Below are positions 1-9,102 of a DNA stretch of 64,000 nucleotides, one piece after another; within the stretch, counting starts at the first letter, position 1; each line of letters opens with the position of its first letter. The DNA is taken from contig JAHJIJ010000011.1 in the NCBI GenBank assembly GCA_018823325.1, positions 62,001-126,000 on the forward strand, in the 5' to 3' direction. This DNA comes from Alphaproteobacteria bacterium. GTDB lineage: Bacteria; Pseudomonadota; Alphaproteobacteria; Sphingomonadales; Sphingomonadaceae. The position numbers and the translations under genes are program-made. The notes beneath the pieces were generated by a model, which saw only the letters and a program-made list of their open reading frames with translations, ran no database searches and had not been told where the DNA came from.

Positions 1-27
1 GCTGGCGATGGTGGCTGAAAATTTCAT
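1..27 (-). CDS. 5' end of a minus-strand gene, cut by the window edge
   Basis: Nine codons (MKFSATIAS) run off the left edge. The ATG at 27 follows a good ribosome binding site (GAGGGACA, about 5-12 bases upstream), and the residues look like the start of a signal peptide or membrane segment. Nothing can be said about function. It could be a chance start. Confidence 0.35.
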
Positions 28-138
28 CTCTTGTCCCTCATTCATTGTGTTCAACTGCCCGCGTTTCCGGGCTTGGCGATGTCCATATCAATGAGCGGGC
101 CGGGAGTGCGTTCCCCGCCCGCTCGGGAGGCCCATTGG

Positions 139-327
139 CTAGCCGACCTGAACACCACCCAGTGATCCCAATATGCCAAAGGCCTGCAGCAGCCAGAGCA
201 CCACGGCGATGATCACCACGATGTTGAGGATGCTTTTGATCTTGCTGTCCATGGGAATGTAAGTGTTGACGAGCCACAGCAGCACGCCGACGACGATAAG
301 TATGATAATGACGTTGAGCAGCGACAT
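139..327 (-). CDS. small hydrophobic membrane protein, Thivi_2564-like
   Basis: A 62-aa protein made almost entirely of two hydrophobic helices (about residues 4-22 and 33-52) separated by a short polar stretch with the segment 'NTYIPMDSKIKSILN'. This pattern is that of the small Thivi_2564-type membrane proteins, which have no known role. An AGGGAGGG ribosome binding site lies just upstream of the ATG at 327, which supports translation. The gene stands alone: a different minus-strand gene begins about 110 bases downstream, and ileS is on the other strand. The family assignment rests on remembered sequence pattern; the inner-membrane location follows from composition. Confidence 0.7.
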   Translation of the reverse strand: MSLLNVIIILIVVGVLLWLVNTYIPMDSKIKSILNIVVIIAVVLWLLQAFGILGSLGGVQVG

Positions 328-738
328 GGCACCCTCCCTGTCTCGTTAACCGGGCCGGACGACAGCCAACTCCCATGCCGCGTCCCGCTCGGCGCATCAT
401 AGATGCTGCTGATCGCAACGCCCGGAGTCGCGGGTGGTTCCATTTGTGGTGCGTGGGTCGTGAGCGGGTCATCACCCTTTTCCCCGTTCGACCTGAGCTT
501 GTCGAAGGGCCGTCCTTCTTCTTCTTCGAAGATGGAGGAAGCAGGACAGCCCTTCGACAGGCTCAGGGCGAACAGTCAAGAAACGGGCGCCCCTTTACCC
601 CCACACCTCCCGTCGCTTGCGCCAGCGCGCGCCCTCGCGTAGGGGCGGGCGCTGATTTCCTGTTCGTTCGCACAGGGTAGCCGGGGCCGAAATGTGCGCC
701 CCGACCGGTGCGGACGCCATAGCGATTGCCGGAAGCCC
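328..738. other. intergenic stretch between small membrane gene and ileS
   Basis: 411 bases without a convincing gene. The open frames here lack ribosome binding sites and recognisable content. It holds the inverted repeat at 486-573 and must hold the ileS promoter, which I cannot place with confidence. An in-frame ATG at 694 would extend IleRS by 15 residues but is unlikely to be the start. Confidence 0.6.
486..573. repeat. long inverted repeat (sphingomonad CCCTTCGACAGGCTCAGG type)
   Basis: Two 25-base arms, 486-510 and 549-573, are reverse complements with two mismatches, separated by a 38-base pyrimidine/purine-rich loop. The arm core, GCCCTTCGACAGGCTCAGG, is familiar as a dispersed intergenic palindrome in sphingomonads and related alphaproteobacteria. 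Transcribed, it would fold into a long hairpin upstream of ileS. Whether it acts as a terminator, an RNA-stability element or is simply a mobile REP-like element cannot be told here. Confidence 0.75.
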
Positions 739-3700
739 ATGACCGACCAGCCAGACTACAAGAGCACCGTCTTCCTGCCGCAGACCGACTTTCCGATGAA
801 GGCCGGTCTTGCCCAGAAGGAGCCGGGCATTCTCGATCGCTGGAAGGCCATGGACCTTTACGGCAAGCTGCGCGCCGAGCGGAAGGGCCGCGAGCGCTTC
901 ATCCTGCATGATGGCCCGCCTTATGCGAATGGCGACATTCACATGGGCCATGCGATGAACAAGGTCCTCAAGGACATCATCGTGCGCGCGCAGACCCTGC
1001 TCGGCAAGGATGCGCCCTATGTGCCCGGCTGGGATTGCCACGGTCTACCCATCGAGTGGAAGATCGAGGAAGAGTATCGCAAGAAGAAGCTCAACAAGGA
1101 CGAGGTTCCCCCGCAGGAATTCCGCGCCCAGTGCCGTGCTTATGCGGACAAGTGGGTCGGCGTGCAGAAGGAGCAGTTCAAGCGCCTCGGCATCATGGGC
1201 GATTGGGAAGATCCCTATCTCACCATGAAGTTCGAGGCCGAAGCGGCGATTGTCGGAGAGCTTTTGAAGTTCGCGGAGAGCGGCCAGCTCTATCGCGGCG
1301 CCAAGCCGGTGATGTGGTCCCCGGTGGAAAAGACCGCGCTGGCCGAAGCCGAGGTGGAGTATGAGGACGTCGTCTCGACGCAGATCGATCTGGCGTTCGA
1401 GATTGTGGAAGCGCCGAATGCGCCCGAACTGGTCGGCGCCTATGCGGTGATCTGGACGACGACCCCGTGGACGATCCCTGTGAACCAGGCGATCGCTTAT
1501 GGGGAGGATATTGAGTATGGGCTCTATGAAGTCGGCCTTGGCGCAAGTGGCGAGGGGAATGCTGATCTTGAATCCGCACAAGATCGCCACCCTCTCGGCC
1601 GCTTCTTCGGTCGGAAGCTGCTTATCGCCACGGAGCTGGAAAAAGCTCTTCGCGACCGGGTCGATAATTCGCTGTCTGCCATGCCTGACGGCGCACGGCC
1701 ACGCATTGCGCTCTTTCCAAAAGCGACGTTCAAAGGCTCCCAACTCGCCGGCGCCATCGCGCGCCACCCGATGTCCAATCTCCTCCGTCACCCCGGCGAA
1801 AGCCGGGGTCCCGCTTCTTCTTCCGAAGGCGGCGAAGGCAGCGGGACCCCGGATCAAGTCCGGGGTGACGTGGGTGGTAAAGGCGCTCTGTCCAATTTCT
1901 TCGACCGTCCCCGCCCGTTCATCGCCGCCGATCATGTCACCACCGATGCCGGCACGGGCCTCGTCCACATGGCGCCGGACCATGGCGAGGAGGACTTCAT
2001 CGCCTGCAAGGCGGTCGGCATCGATCCTGTGTTCGTCGTCACCGATGATGGCCGCTACCGGGACGACTGGGCGTGGCTCGGCGGGCAGGGCAGCGTCATC
2101 AACACCAAGTTCAATGGCCCCGATGGCCCGATTCTGACGGATCTGCGCGAGGCCGGAGCGCTGCTCTCCGCCAGCGAGTTCAAGCACAGCTATCCGCACA
2201 GCTGGCGCTCCAAGGCGCGGATCATTTATCGCTGCACGCCGCAGTGGTTCATCCCGATGGACAAGGCGAGCACCGCGTCCGACTTCGTGGTGCCGAGCCT
2301 CATGGCTGGTGTCGGCGCCGGCGTGGCGCTGGGCGTCAATCCCGCCACGCCCGATCACAGCATGACCAATGGCCCGACGCTGCGCGAAGTGGCGCTTGAT
2401 GCCATCGAGCACACCCGCTGGGTGCCCGCGCGCGCGCGCAACCGCATCAATGCCATGGTTGCCGATCGCCCGGACTGGGTGATCTCGCGTCAGCGTGCCT
2501 GGGGCGTGCCCATCGCGCTCTACGTGAATCGTCAGACTGGCCAGTATCTCAACGATCCCGCCGTCAATGCCCGCATCGTGGAGGCGTTCAAGCAGGGCGG
2601 GGCGGATGCCTGGTTCGGCGCGGATCATCAGGCGCTGCTGGGGCCGGACTATGCCCTCGCCGACTATGAGGTCGTGAACGACATTCTCGACGTGTGGTTC
2701 GACAGCGGCTCGACGCACGCTTTCGTGGTCGAGGCGCGTTATGGGGAAGGCGTGCGCGCCGATCTCTATCTGGAAGGGTCGGATCAGCATCGCGGCTGGT
2801 TCCAGTCCTCGCTGCTGGAGAGCTGCGGCACGCGCGGCCATGCGCCGTATGGCGCGGTGCTCACCCACGGCTTCGCGCTGGATGGTCAGGGCCGCAAGAT
2901 GTCCAAGAGCCTCGGCAATGTCGTTGATCCCCTCAAGGTGATGGACGAAAGCGGCGCGGACATCCTGCGCCTGTGGGTCGCGAGCACCGATTATTTCGAC
3001 GATGTGCGCATCGGCAAGGAAGTGCTAGCCGGCGCGTCCGACGCCTATCGAAAATTGCGCAATACATTCAGGTACTTGCTCGGCGCTCTCGCCGGGTTCG
3101 AGGCGAAGGACCGCGTGCCCGTCTCGGCCATGCCGGAGCTGGAACGCTACATGCTCCACCGCCTCGCCGAGCTGGACGCCGAGCTGCTTGCCATAGTCGA
3201 TATGCGCGATGATCGAGACGTTTGGCTCGAGTTCGGCCGCTACACCCGCGCGCTCAATGAGTTCGCGAACAACGATCTCTCGGCCTTCTTCTTCGATATC
3301 CGCAAGGATTGCCTCTACTGCGATGTGAACACGGCGAGCGGCAAGGAGACCGAGAAGCGTCGCGCTTACCGCACGGTGCTCGATCATCTCTTCCATGCGC
3401 TCGTGCGCTATGCCGCGCCGGTCATTCCGTTCACGGCGGAGGAAGTCTGGCAGGCGCGCTATCCCAGCGAAGACGGCTCGGTGCATCTGCTCGAATGGCC
3501 TGACGTGGACCGCGGCTGGCGCGACCCGTCGCTGGGCGTGCGCTGGGCAGCGATCCGTTCATCGCGCGATCAGGTGAACGAAGCCATTGAGCCGCTGCGG
3601 CGTGAGAAGGTCGTGCGCTCCAGCCTTGAAGCGGACGTGCGCATGGCCGACGTGCCGGAGGATGTGGACTTTGCTGAGATGTGCATCGTGGCGAGCGTGA

Positions 3701-3834
3701 CGGAGGAAGCCGGCCTTGCCGCGCCTGCGATCACGCCGACCGACAAGCACAAATGCGGCCGCTGCTGGCGCCATCTGCCCGAGGTTAGCACCGACGGAGA
3801 CCTGTGCGGGCGCTGCGCGGAGATGCTGGCATGA
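739..3834 (+). CDS. ileS: isoleucine--tRNA ligase
   Basis: Class I cytoplasmic synthetase charging tRNA-Ile. As read from ATG 739 it has 1031 residues, longer than the usual 930-970. The class I signatures are present: HMGH at residues 68-71 and KMSKS at 720-724. The inserted editing (CP1) domain lies between them. The C-terminal zinc module is visible as 'KCGRCWRHL' plus 'LCGRC'. I chose the start MTDQPDYK because it follows GGAAG and matches the N-terminus I expect for sphingomonad IleRS; an upstream ATG at 694 adds 15 unlikely residues. The extra length is partly explained by about 29 residues (350-378, RHPGESRGPA...GTPDQVRGDV) encoded by a palindromic repeat in the editing domain. The stop overlaps the lspA start (ATGA), so the two are probably cotranscribed. 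Confidence 0.97.
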   Translation: MTDQPDYKSTVFLPQTDFPMKAGLAQKEPGILDRWKAMDLYGKLRAERKGRERFILHDGPPYANGDIHMGHAMNKVLKDIIVRAQTLLGKDAPYVPGWDCHGLPIEWKIEEEYRKKKLNKDEVPPQEFRAQCRAYADKWVGVQKEQFKRLGIMGDWEDPYLTMKFEAEAAIVGELLKFAESGQLYRGAKPVMWSPVEKTALAEAEVEYEDVVSTQIDLAFEIVEAPNAPELVGAYAVIWTTTPWTIPVNQAIAYGEDIEYGLYEVGLGASGEGNADLESAQDRHPLGRFFGRKLLIATELEKALRDRVDNSLSAMPDGARPRIALFPKATFKGSQLAGAIARHPMSNLLRHPGESRGPASSSEGGEGSGTPDQVRGDVGGKGALSNFFDRPRPFIAADHVTTDAGTGLVHMAPDHGEEDFIACKAVGIDPVFVVTDDGRYRDDWAWLGGQGSVINTKFNGPDGPILTDLREAGALLSASEFKHSYPHSWRSKARIIYRCTPQWFIPMDKASTASDFVVPSLMAGVGAGVALGVNPATPDHSMTNGPTLREVALDAIEHTRWVPARARNRINAMVADRPDWVISRQRAWGVPIALYVNRQTGQYLNDPAVNARIVEAFKQGGADAWFGADHQALLGPDYALADYEVVNDILDVWFDSGSTHAFVVEARYGEGVRADLYLEGSDQHRGWFQSSLLESCGTRGHAPYGAVLTHGFALDGQGRKMSKSLGNVVDPLKVMDESGADILRLWVASTDYFDDVRIGKEVLAGASDAYRKLRNTFRYLLGALAGFEAKDRVPVSAMPELERYMLHRLAELDAELLAIVDMRDDRDVWLEFGRYTRALNEFANNDLSAFFFDIRKDCLYCDVNTASGKETEKRRAYRTVLDHLFHALVRYAAPVIPFTAEEVWQARYPSEDGSVHLLEWPDVDRGWRDPSLGVRWAAIRSSRDQVNEAIEPLRREKVVRSSLEADVRMADVPEDVDFAEMCIVASVTEEAGLAAPAITPTDKHKCGRCWRHLPEVSTDGDLCGRCAEMLA
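1786..1870. repeat. double palindrome inserted in frame within ileS
   Basis: The left arm at 1786-1814 and right arm at 1841-1870 form an imperfect inverted repeat sharing CGTCACCCCGG and CCGGGGTCCCGC at their ends. Each arm is itself a small hairpin: CCCCGG-CGAAAG-CCGGGG on the left, CCCCGG-ATCAAGT-CCGGGG on the right. The 'CACCCCGGCGAAAGCCGGGG' and 'GGACCCCGGATCAAGTCCGG' units are familiar sphingomonad intergenic repeats. Here the element is read in frame and adds residues of the type HPGESRGP and TPDQVRGDV to IleRS. Confidence 0.85.
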
Positions 3835-4349
3835 GTGCTGCGCTTCCGGGCGCCTGGCGCAAGGCGGCGCTGACGCTGGCGCTCGGCGTCGCCGCAGTGG
3901 ACCAGCTCGTCAAATATCTCGTTACACAGGTGCTGGAGCTGCAGGAACGCGGGCTCATGGGCATCGAACTCATCCCCTTCTTCAAGCTCACTTATGCCGA
4001 GAATCGCGGCATCTCGATGGGCTTCTTCCATGCCGAGACGGATGTGATGCGCTGGGCCCTCGTCCTGATGACGGTGGCCGTCTCCGGCTTCGTCCTCTGG
4101 TGGATCTGGCGGGAGAAGGAGCGGGACGACGCGCTGGCGCTCGGCCTCGTTCTGGGAGGCGCCATTGGCAACATCGTCGACCGTGTGCGGCTGGGCTATG
4201 TGATCGACTACGCCGATTTCCATATCGGCGAATGGCGGCCTTTCCTCATTTTCAACCTTGCCGATGCCGCAATCAGCATTGGCGTTTTCATCCTGCTTGC
4301 ACGCGCGCTGCTGCTGCGCGAAAAGACCGCAGCGAAGGAGTCCCGTTAA
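3831..4349 (+). CDS. lspA: lipoprotein signal peptidase (signal peptidase II)
   Basis: Inner-membrane aspartyl protease that removes signal peptides from diacylated prolipoproteins. 172 aa, normal for the family, with four hydrophobic segments. The two catalytic aspartates are in 'NIVDRV' (D117) and 'FNLADA' (D145), and the conserved 'NRGISMGF' segment is present. The start ATG overlaps the ileS stop by four bases. The frame extends upstream to 3804, but the overlapping ATG is the usual ileS-lspA arrangement. The neighbour downstream is itself a lipoprotein and hence a likely substrate. Confidence 0.97.
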   Translation: MSAALPGAWRKAALTLALGVAAVDQLVKYLVTQVLELQERGLMGIELIPFFKLTYAENRGISMGFFHAETDVMRWALVLMTVAVSGFVLWWIWREKERDDALALGLVLGGAIGNIVDRVRLGYVIDYADFHIGEWRPFLIFNLADAAISIGVFILLARALLLREKTAAKESR

Positions 4350-4350
4350 C

Positions 4351-4767
4351 ATGCGTCTGTCTTATCGTCTTCCGGTCGTGCTTGTCGGCCTGACCCTGCT
4401 CTCCGCCTGCGGAGGCACCAGCCTGTTCAATCGCGATCGTCCCGACGAGATGGCGGTTTCCCGCCAGCCTCCGCTGGTCATCCCGCCTGACTTCTCGCTC
4501 GCGCCGCCGGCGCCCGGTACAGCTGCCAGCCAGCAGAACCTGAACCAGCAGGCGCTTGAGGCAATGTTCGGCGGCACGGCGCCACGCAGTGAGTCCGAGA
4601 CGTCGGCCCTGCGCCAGGCCGGTCGCTCGCTTGCGGAAGTCGGCATTCGCTCGATGGTCGGCGACAGCCAGACCGAAGTGCTGGAAAAGGGCCGCGTCAC
4701 GCAGGACATCATTGCCGCGCCCGAGGGTGACGGCCAGTTCGCTCGCGTACTGGCCTCGGCTCAGTAA
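4351..4767 (+). CDS. DUF3035 family lipoprotein
   Basis: 138-aa predicted lipoprotein. The N-terminus is a short signal peptide ending in a lipobox, LLSAC-GG, with the lipidated Cys near residue 20. The mature part begins with Pro/Ala-rich sequence containing 'PPLVIPPDFSLAPP', typical of DUF3035 proteins that sit behind ileS-lspA in alphaproteobacteria. An AAGGAG site lies just upstream and only one base separates it from lspA, so all three genes probably form one operon, closed by the hairpin at 4780. The function is unknown. Confidence 0.85.
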   Translation: MRLSYRLPVVLVGLTLLSACGGTSLFNRDRPDEMAVSRQPPLVIPPDFSLAPPAPGTAASQQNLNQQALEAMFGGTAPRSESETSALRQAGRSLAEVGIRSMVGDSQTEVLEKGRVTQDIIAAPEGDGQFARVLASAQ

Positions 4768-4779
4768 CAGACTAAGCCC

Positions 4780-4816
4780 GGTTGCTGCGGCCCTTGGGGA
4801 CAGGGCCGCAACCTTT
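4780..4816 (+). terminator. probable terminator after ileS-lspA-DUF3035
   Basis: GGTTGC-(TGC bulge)-GGCCC pairs with GGGCC-GCAACC (4803-4813), followed by TTTCCC. It lies directly after the lipoprotein stop and before the next ribosome binding site. Confidence 0.6.
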
Positions 4817-4857
4817 CCCGCCAACGGCTCGTTTGGTGGTAGAAAGGAGAATGACTC

Positions 4858-5331
4858 ATGTCTCATGATATCAAGGACGAGTTCTGGAAATCGCTGTCCG
4901 CAAGCCCGATCCTGATGGTTCGGCGCGACGGCAGCAATGAACATGCGCTGCCGATGCACGCCTGCCTCGATGAAGATCTCGGCCCCACTTATGGCGGGGC
5001 GGTCTGGTTTTTCACGGAGCGCGATAACCGGCTTGCTCCGGGTGGGTCGGCGATGGCGCAGTTCATGTCCAAGGGGCATGATGTGTTCGCCTGTGTGTCA
5101 GGGCAACTGGTCGAGGAAACCGATAGCGGCCTGATCGATCGCTTCTGGAGCAACCCCGTCGCTTCATGGTTCGATGGGCGTGAAGACCCCAAGCTGCTCG
5201 TGCTGCGGATGGAGCTCAACGACATTGAAATCTGGACCGCAGACCTCGGCATCAAGGGCAGGCTTAAGTTGATGACTGGCAGTCGCATCGATCCGCAGGA
5301 AGCGGGCGAACATGCGCAGATGAACGTCTGA
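4858..5331 (+). CDS. pyridoxamine 5'-phosphate oxidase family (general stress protein 26-like)
   Basis: 157-aa single-domain split-barrel flavin-binding-type protein of the PNPOx-like group, resembling general stress protein 26. The visible features are the N-terminal 'FWKSLSASPILMV', the 'AVWFFTERDNRLAPGG' strand typical of flavin-pocket sequences, and the C-terminal 'LKLMTG'. It follows GAAAGGAGA and has its own start after a terminator, so it is probably monocistronic. It ends nine bases before the convergent DUF72 gene. The family is clear. The true ligand (FMN, F420, haem or none) cannot be read from sequence, and it is not expected to make PLP. Confidence 0.85.
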   Translation: MSHDIKDEFWKSLSASPILMVRRDGSNEHALPMHACLDEDLGPTYGGAVWFFTERDNRLAPGGSAMAQFMSKGHDVFACVSGQLVEETDSGLIDRFWSNPVASWFDGREDPKLLVLRMELNDIEIWTADLGIKGRLKLMTGSRIDPQEAGEHAQMNV

Positions 5332-5340
5332 GGCTTCCGC

Positions 5341-6147
5341 TCAATCCCCCGCGGTCAGGTGCTCGGCGAGCGCCTTGGCTGCTGCGGGGTTGCGGACCTT
5401 CGCGCCGGAAATGAAATAGGCATAGACGTCGCGGGGCTGCGCAGGTGCGCGGTCGCCGCTGACATAGTTCAGCCCTTCCGGCGCAACGCCTTCCGCCCAT
5501 GACTGTGCAATTGTCGCCCAGGTCGCGAGATCGACGGGCACGTAGCCCGTCTCCGTTTCTTCCTGGCTTTTCATGAGGCGCGCATAGACAAAATCGGCGG
5601 TTAAATCGCAGACCTGCGGATGCTCGTCGTGATCCGCCACGACAATCGCGATCCCATGCTTGCGCGCAAGCGCGACGAAGTCAGCGCAGGCAAAGCTCTC
5701 GTGCCGCACTTCAACGGCATGACGGGCAGCGACACCATCAATCTTGTCCGGAAGCATCGTGAAGAAGGCGGCAATGTCGTCGGCATCGAACTGCCGGGTC
5801 GGACGGAATTGCCAGAGGATCGGCCCGAGCTTGTCCCCGAGTTCCGAGAGACCGGAACTCAGGAACTTGCCGATGGATTCGTCAGCCTCGGCCAGCTTTT
5901 TCTTGGCCACGCAATATTGCAGCGCCTTGACGGCATAGACGAAACCATCCGGCGCGGCGTCCCGCCATTTGGCGAAAGTGGCCGGCGTCTGGGTGCGATA
6001 GAAAGTGCCGTTGATCTCGATGGTGCCGAGATGATTCACGGCATAGTCGAGCTCCTTCGCCTTGGGCAGGTCCGCCGGATAGAAGGTTCCGCGCCAGGGC
6101 TCGTAGGTCCAGCCGCCGATTCCGGTGCGGATGATTCCGGCCGTCAC
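5341..6147 (-). CDS. DUF72 domain protein (YecE-like)
   Basis: 268-aa protein of the DUF72/YecE TIM-barrel family, recognisable from the N-terminal '[16 protein letters not shown]' and the middle '[15 protein letters not shown]'. No reaction is established for the family. The start overlaps the dxs stop by four bases (ATGA), so it is translationally coupled to dxs. No signal peptide is seen, so it should be cytoplasmic. The coupling to dxs may only reflect operon packing. Confidence 0.9.
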   Translation of the reverse strand: MTAGIIRTGIGGWTYEPWRGTFYPADLPKAKELDYAVNHLGTIEINGTFYRTQTPATFAKWRDAAPDGFVYAVKALQYCVAKKKLAEADESIGKFLSSGLSELGDKLGPILWQFRPTRQFDADDIAAFFTMLPDKIDGVAARHAVEVRHESFACADFVALARKHGIAIVVADHDEHPQVCDLTADFVYARLMKSQEETETGYVPVDLATWATIAQSWAEGVAPEGLNYVSGDRAPAQPRDVYAYFISGAKVRNPAAAKALAEHLTAGD

Positions 6148-8072
6148 GCGCGGACCACCGCCTCCTCGACGCCGGTGCTGTTGTGGCGCAGGGCCGTGAG
6201 GACGGTCTCGACGATATGCGGCGCGTTGAGCCGGGCGTCGTCATACTGCTTTTCCGGTTTGTCCTGGTCCTGGAAGACGTCCGGCAGGCGCATCGTGCGC
6301 AGCTTGAGCCCGCCATCGATAAGCCCCTCGTCGCTTGCCATGGTCAGCACATGGGCGCCCAGGCCGCCGATGCTACCTTCCTCCACTGTCACCGCCACGT
6401 CGTGCGTGGTCAGCAGCTTGCGGATGAGGGCCTCGTCCAGAGGCTTGGCAAAGCGCAGATCGGCCACGGTGGTGGAGAGGCCGCGCGCATCGAGCGCGTC
6501 GGCGGCCTTTAGTGCTTCCTCCAGCCGCGTGCCGAGCGAGAGAATGGCGACGCGCTTGCCTTCCCGCACGATCCGACCCTTGCCGATCTCGAGGCGCTGC
6601 GGCGTCTCGGGCAGGGCAATGCCGATGCCGTTGCCACGAGGATAGCGCAGCGCGATGGGACCGCTGTCATGGCAGGCGGCGGTGTGGACCATGTGGACGA
6701 GCTCAGCTTCGTCAGCCGCCGCCATCACCACCATGTTGGGCAGCGTGGCGAGATAGGTGATGTCGAAGCTGCCGGCATGGGTGCTGCCATCCGCGCCGAC
6801 CAGACCCGCGCGATCGATTGCGAAGCGCACAGGCAGGTTCTGGATCGCGACGTCATGCACGACCTGATCATAAGCGCGCTGCAGGAAGGTCGAGTAGATG
6901 GCCGCGAAGGGGCGCATGCCTTGCGCAGCCAGACCGGCGGCGAAGGTCACCGCATGTTGCTCGGCAATGCCGACATCAAAGCAGCGGTCAGGGAATGTCT
7001 TTTGAAACTTGTCGAGGCCGGTGCCGGATGGCATCGCCGCAGTGATCGCAATGATCTTCTCGTCGCGTTGCGCTTCGGCGAGCAGTGCCTGGGCAAAGAC
7101 ATTGGTGTAGCTGGGCGGGCCGGCGGGCGCCTTGGCCTGCTCACCGGTGACCACGTTGAACTTCTGCACGCCATGATATTTGTCGGCGGCAGCCTCGGCG
7201 GGGGCATAGCCCTTGCCCTTCTGCGTCACGACATGGACGAGCACCGGGCCGTCCGCCATGTCGCGGACATTCTCCAGCACGGGAATGAGCTGATCAAGAT
7301 TATGGCCGTCGATGGGGCCGACATAATAGAAGCCCAGTTCCTCGAACAGCGTGCCGCCCATGGCCATGCCGCGCGCGAACTCGTCCGTCTTGCGGGCCGC
7401 CTGATGCAGCGGGCGGGGCAGCTTGCGCGCCAGCTTGCGCAGCGCCTCGCGCACCGAGAGGAACTCGCGGCTGGAGACGATCCGCGCCAGATAGGCCGAC
7501 AGGCCGCCTACGGGTGGTGCAATCGACATGTCGTTGTCGTTGAGGATGACCACAAGCCGATTACCGGCCTCGCGTGCGTTGTTCATAGCCTCATAGGCCA
7601 TGCCTGCAGACATCGCACCATCGCCGATCACGGCGATTCCCTTGCCGGGCTGACCGCTCAGCTTGCTGGCAACGGCAAAGCCGAGTGCGGCGCTGATCGA
7701 GGTGGAGCTGTGCGCTGCGCCGAACGGATCATATTCGCTTTCCGAGCGCTTGGTGAAGCCGGAGAGGCCGCCGCCCTGCCGCAGCGTACGGATACGATCG
7801 CGCCGGCCGGTGAGAATCTTGTGCGGGTAGCATTGATGGCCGACATCCCAGACCAGCTTGTCGTCCGGCGTGTTGAACACATAGTGGATCGCGGTCGTCA
7901 GCTCGACGACACCAAGGCCCGAGCCGAGATGGCCGCCCGTGACGCCAACGGCGGAAATGGTTTCGGCACGCAATTCATCCGCCAGCTGGCGAAGCTGTTC
8001 GGGAGCGAGCTGGCGCAGATCGGCGGGGGTGCGCACCTGATCGAGCAGGGGCGTCTCGGGCTGGTCCATCAT
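6144..8072 (-). CDS. dxs: 1-deoxy-D-xylulose-5-phosphate synthase
   Basis: First enzyme of the MEP isoprenoid pathway, joining pyruvate and glyceraldehyde 3-phosphate with thiamine diphosphate. 642 aa, the expected length. The N-terminal thiamine site is seen in '[19 protein letters not shown]' with the later '[12 protein letters not shown]'. The transketolase-like middle has '[17 protein letters not shown]', and the C-terminal domain is complete. The start is ATGATG (8072 or 8069). The gene is followed by the overlapping DUF72 gene. ispH, the last step of the same pathway, lies 13 kb away. Carotenoids and quinones would be the main products in this type of organism. Confidence 0.97.
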   Translation of the reverse strand: MMDQPETPLLDQVRTPADLRQLAPEQLRQLADELRAETISAVGVTGGHLGSGLGVVELTTAIHYVFNTPDDKLVWDVGHQCYPHKILTGRRDRIRTLRQGGGLSGFTKRSESEYDPFGAAHSSTSISAALGFAVASKLSGQPGKGIAVIGDGAMSAGMAYEAMNNAREAGNRLVVILNDNDMSIAPPVGGLSAYLARIVSSREFLSVREALRKLARKLPRPLHQAARKTDEFARGMAMGGTLFEELGFYYVGPIDGHNLDQLIPVLENVRDMADGPVLVHVVTQKGKGYAPAEAAADKYHGVQKFNVVTGEQAKAPAGPPSYTNVFAQALLAEAQRDEKIIAITAAMPSGTGLDKFQKTFPDRCFDVGIAEQHAVTFAAGLAAQGMRPFAAIYSTFLQRAYDQVVHDVAIQNLPVRFAIDRAGLVGADGSTHAGSFDITYLATLPNMVVMAAADEAELVHMVHTAACHDSGPIALRYPRGNGIGIALPETPQRLEIGKGRIVREGKRVAILSLGTRLEEALKAADALDARGLSTTVADLRFAKPLDEALIRKLLTTHDVAVTVEEGSIGGLGAHVLTMASDEGLIDGGLKLRTMRLPDVFQDQDKPEKQYDDARLNAPHIVETVLTALRHNSTGVEEAVVRA

Positions 8073-8190
8073 TGGCTCTTATCTAGTGCGTTAACCGCGC
8101 GTTGTCGAACGGTCATCCAGCCTTAGACATAGCCGTTGTGGACGCAACAACAACTGATCGAAGGGGCAGGCCGGGTCGGGACAGCCCGGT

Positions 8191-8664
8191 TCAGGCACAT
8201 TTCGCGCAGGTGCCGAGAACCTCGATCACCGGGCGCTCGGCCTTGAAACCGTCTTCATCGGCAATGCGACGGACCTCGCCGGTCAGCCGGTCATTATCGA
8301 TATGCGTGGCTTCTCCACAGGACTTGCAGACGAGGAAAATGCAGTCGTGCAGGCAGCCGGGATGCGCGTTGGCGATGTAGGCGTTCGCGCTTTCCACCCG
8401 CTGCGCCAGATTGTTCGCCACGAAGAGATCCAGGATGCGATAGATGCTGTTGGGCGCCACGCGCTTGCCCCGCTTCTGCGAGACCTTGTCGGCGATGTCA
8501 TACGCCGAGGCCGGTTTTTCTTCGGCGGCGAGTACCGCGAAGATGTCGGCACGCATGTCCGTCCATTGCTCGCCTTTGGCTTCCAACGTCGCTTGAGCAG
8601 CAGTCGACAGGCTCGCGCCGGTGGGCTCTGCATGATCGTGAACGCAAGGAGCAACATGGGCCAT
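8191..8664 (-). CDS. Fur-family transcriptional regulator, probably Zur
   Basis: 157-aa Fur-family metalloregulator. The winged helix covers about residues 35-95 ('SAYDIADKVSQ', 'VAPNSIYRILDLF'). The dimerisation/metal domain has the structural zinc cysteines CKSC and a terminal CAKC. The N-terminus has His and Cys residues (HVAPCVHDHAE). The 'NSIYRILDLF' helix and C-terminal spacing resemble the zinc-responsive Zur branch more than Fur. No zinc transporter genes are nearby to confirm this. It is separated from dxs by 118 bases and is probably transcribed alone from the AT-rich region at 8665-9102. Confidence 0.85.
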   Translation of the reverse strand: MAHVAPCVHDHAEPTGASLSTAAQATLEAKGEQWTDMRADIFAVLAAEEKPASAYDIADKVSQKRGKRVAPNSIYRILDLFVANNLAQRVESANAYIANAHPGCLHDCIFLVCKSCGEATHIDNDRLTGEVRRIADEDGFKAERPVIEVLGTCAKCA

Positions 8665-9102
8665 AAACCCAATTTAGGCTCTGTGTGCCGGCTGAGCAAG
8701 TCTTGCGACGGGATCCGCAGCTGGTTTGCCTCTTCTGAAGCTGGGCTGTCCGACGCTATCGCTCGTCACCAGCTGCCGTCGATTAAAATTGACCAAGTCC
8801 GTTATCGACGTCGGTCATCATCAAATTGTATACATACAGTTTATTCGATCTTATAAAACACTGTAAATAAATGGAAAAAAGAAATTAGGGAGCTAATTAA
8901 TCAGACAACGTTGAAATATAGTCTACTTAGCGATGACAATATCTTCTTGAGCAAAGAGGCTCATTTGGGTAGCTGATTAGTTAGCTTACTACGTGAGGGC
9001 TTCAAGACGGGTCGCCGGCCTCGCGCCGAAAGAACTCTGCTCCTCGTTGGAAAGCTGGAGTGCGGTCGCGATCGCGCGTCCGCAAAACAGGGAGAGGAAC
9101 CT
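8665..9102. other. AT-rich divergent promoter region
   Basis: 438 bases between the Zur-like gene (minus) and the TonB receptor (plus). About 8810-8990 is clearly richer in A and T than its surroundings (for example around 8850-8890), as expected of a regulated promoter. No gene could be supported. GGAGAGGAAC just before 9103 is the receptor's ribosome binding site. A Zur box could lie here but I could not identify one. Confidence 0.6.

Noticed and set aside
1045..2868. 607-residue open frame antisense to ileS, and similar long antisense frames over ahpF, the M3 peptidase, nadB and the hydrolase at 33.9 kb
   Set aside because: In GC-rich sequence the antisense of a gene often stays open. Codon composition and lack of family motifs or ribosome binding sites show these are shadows of the plus-strand genes.
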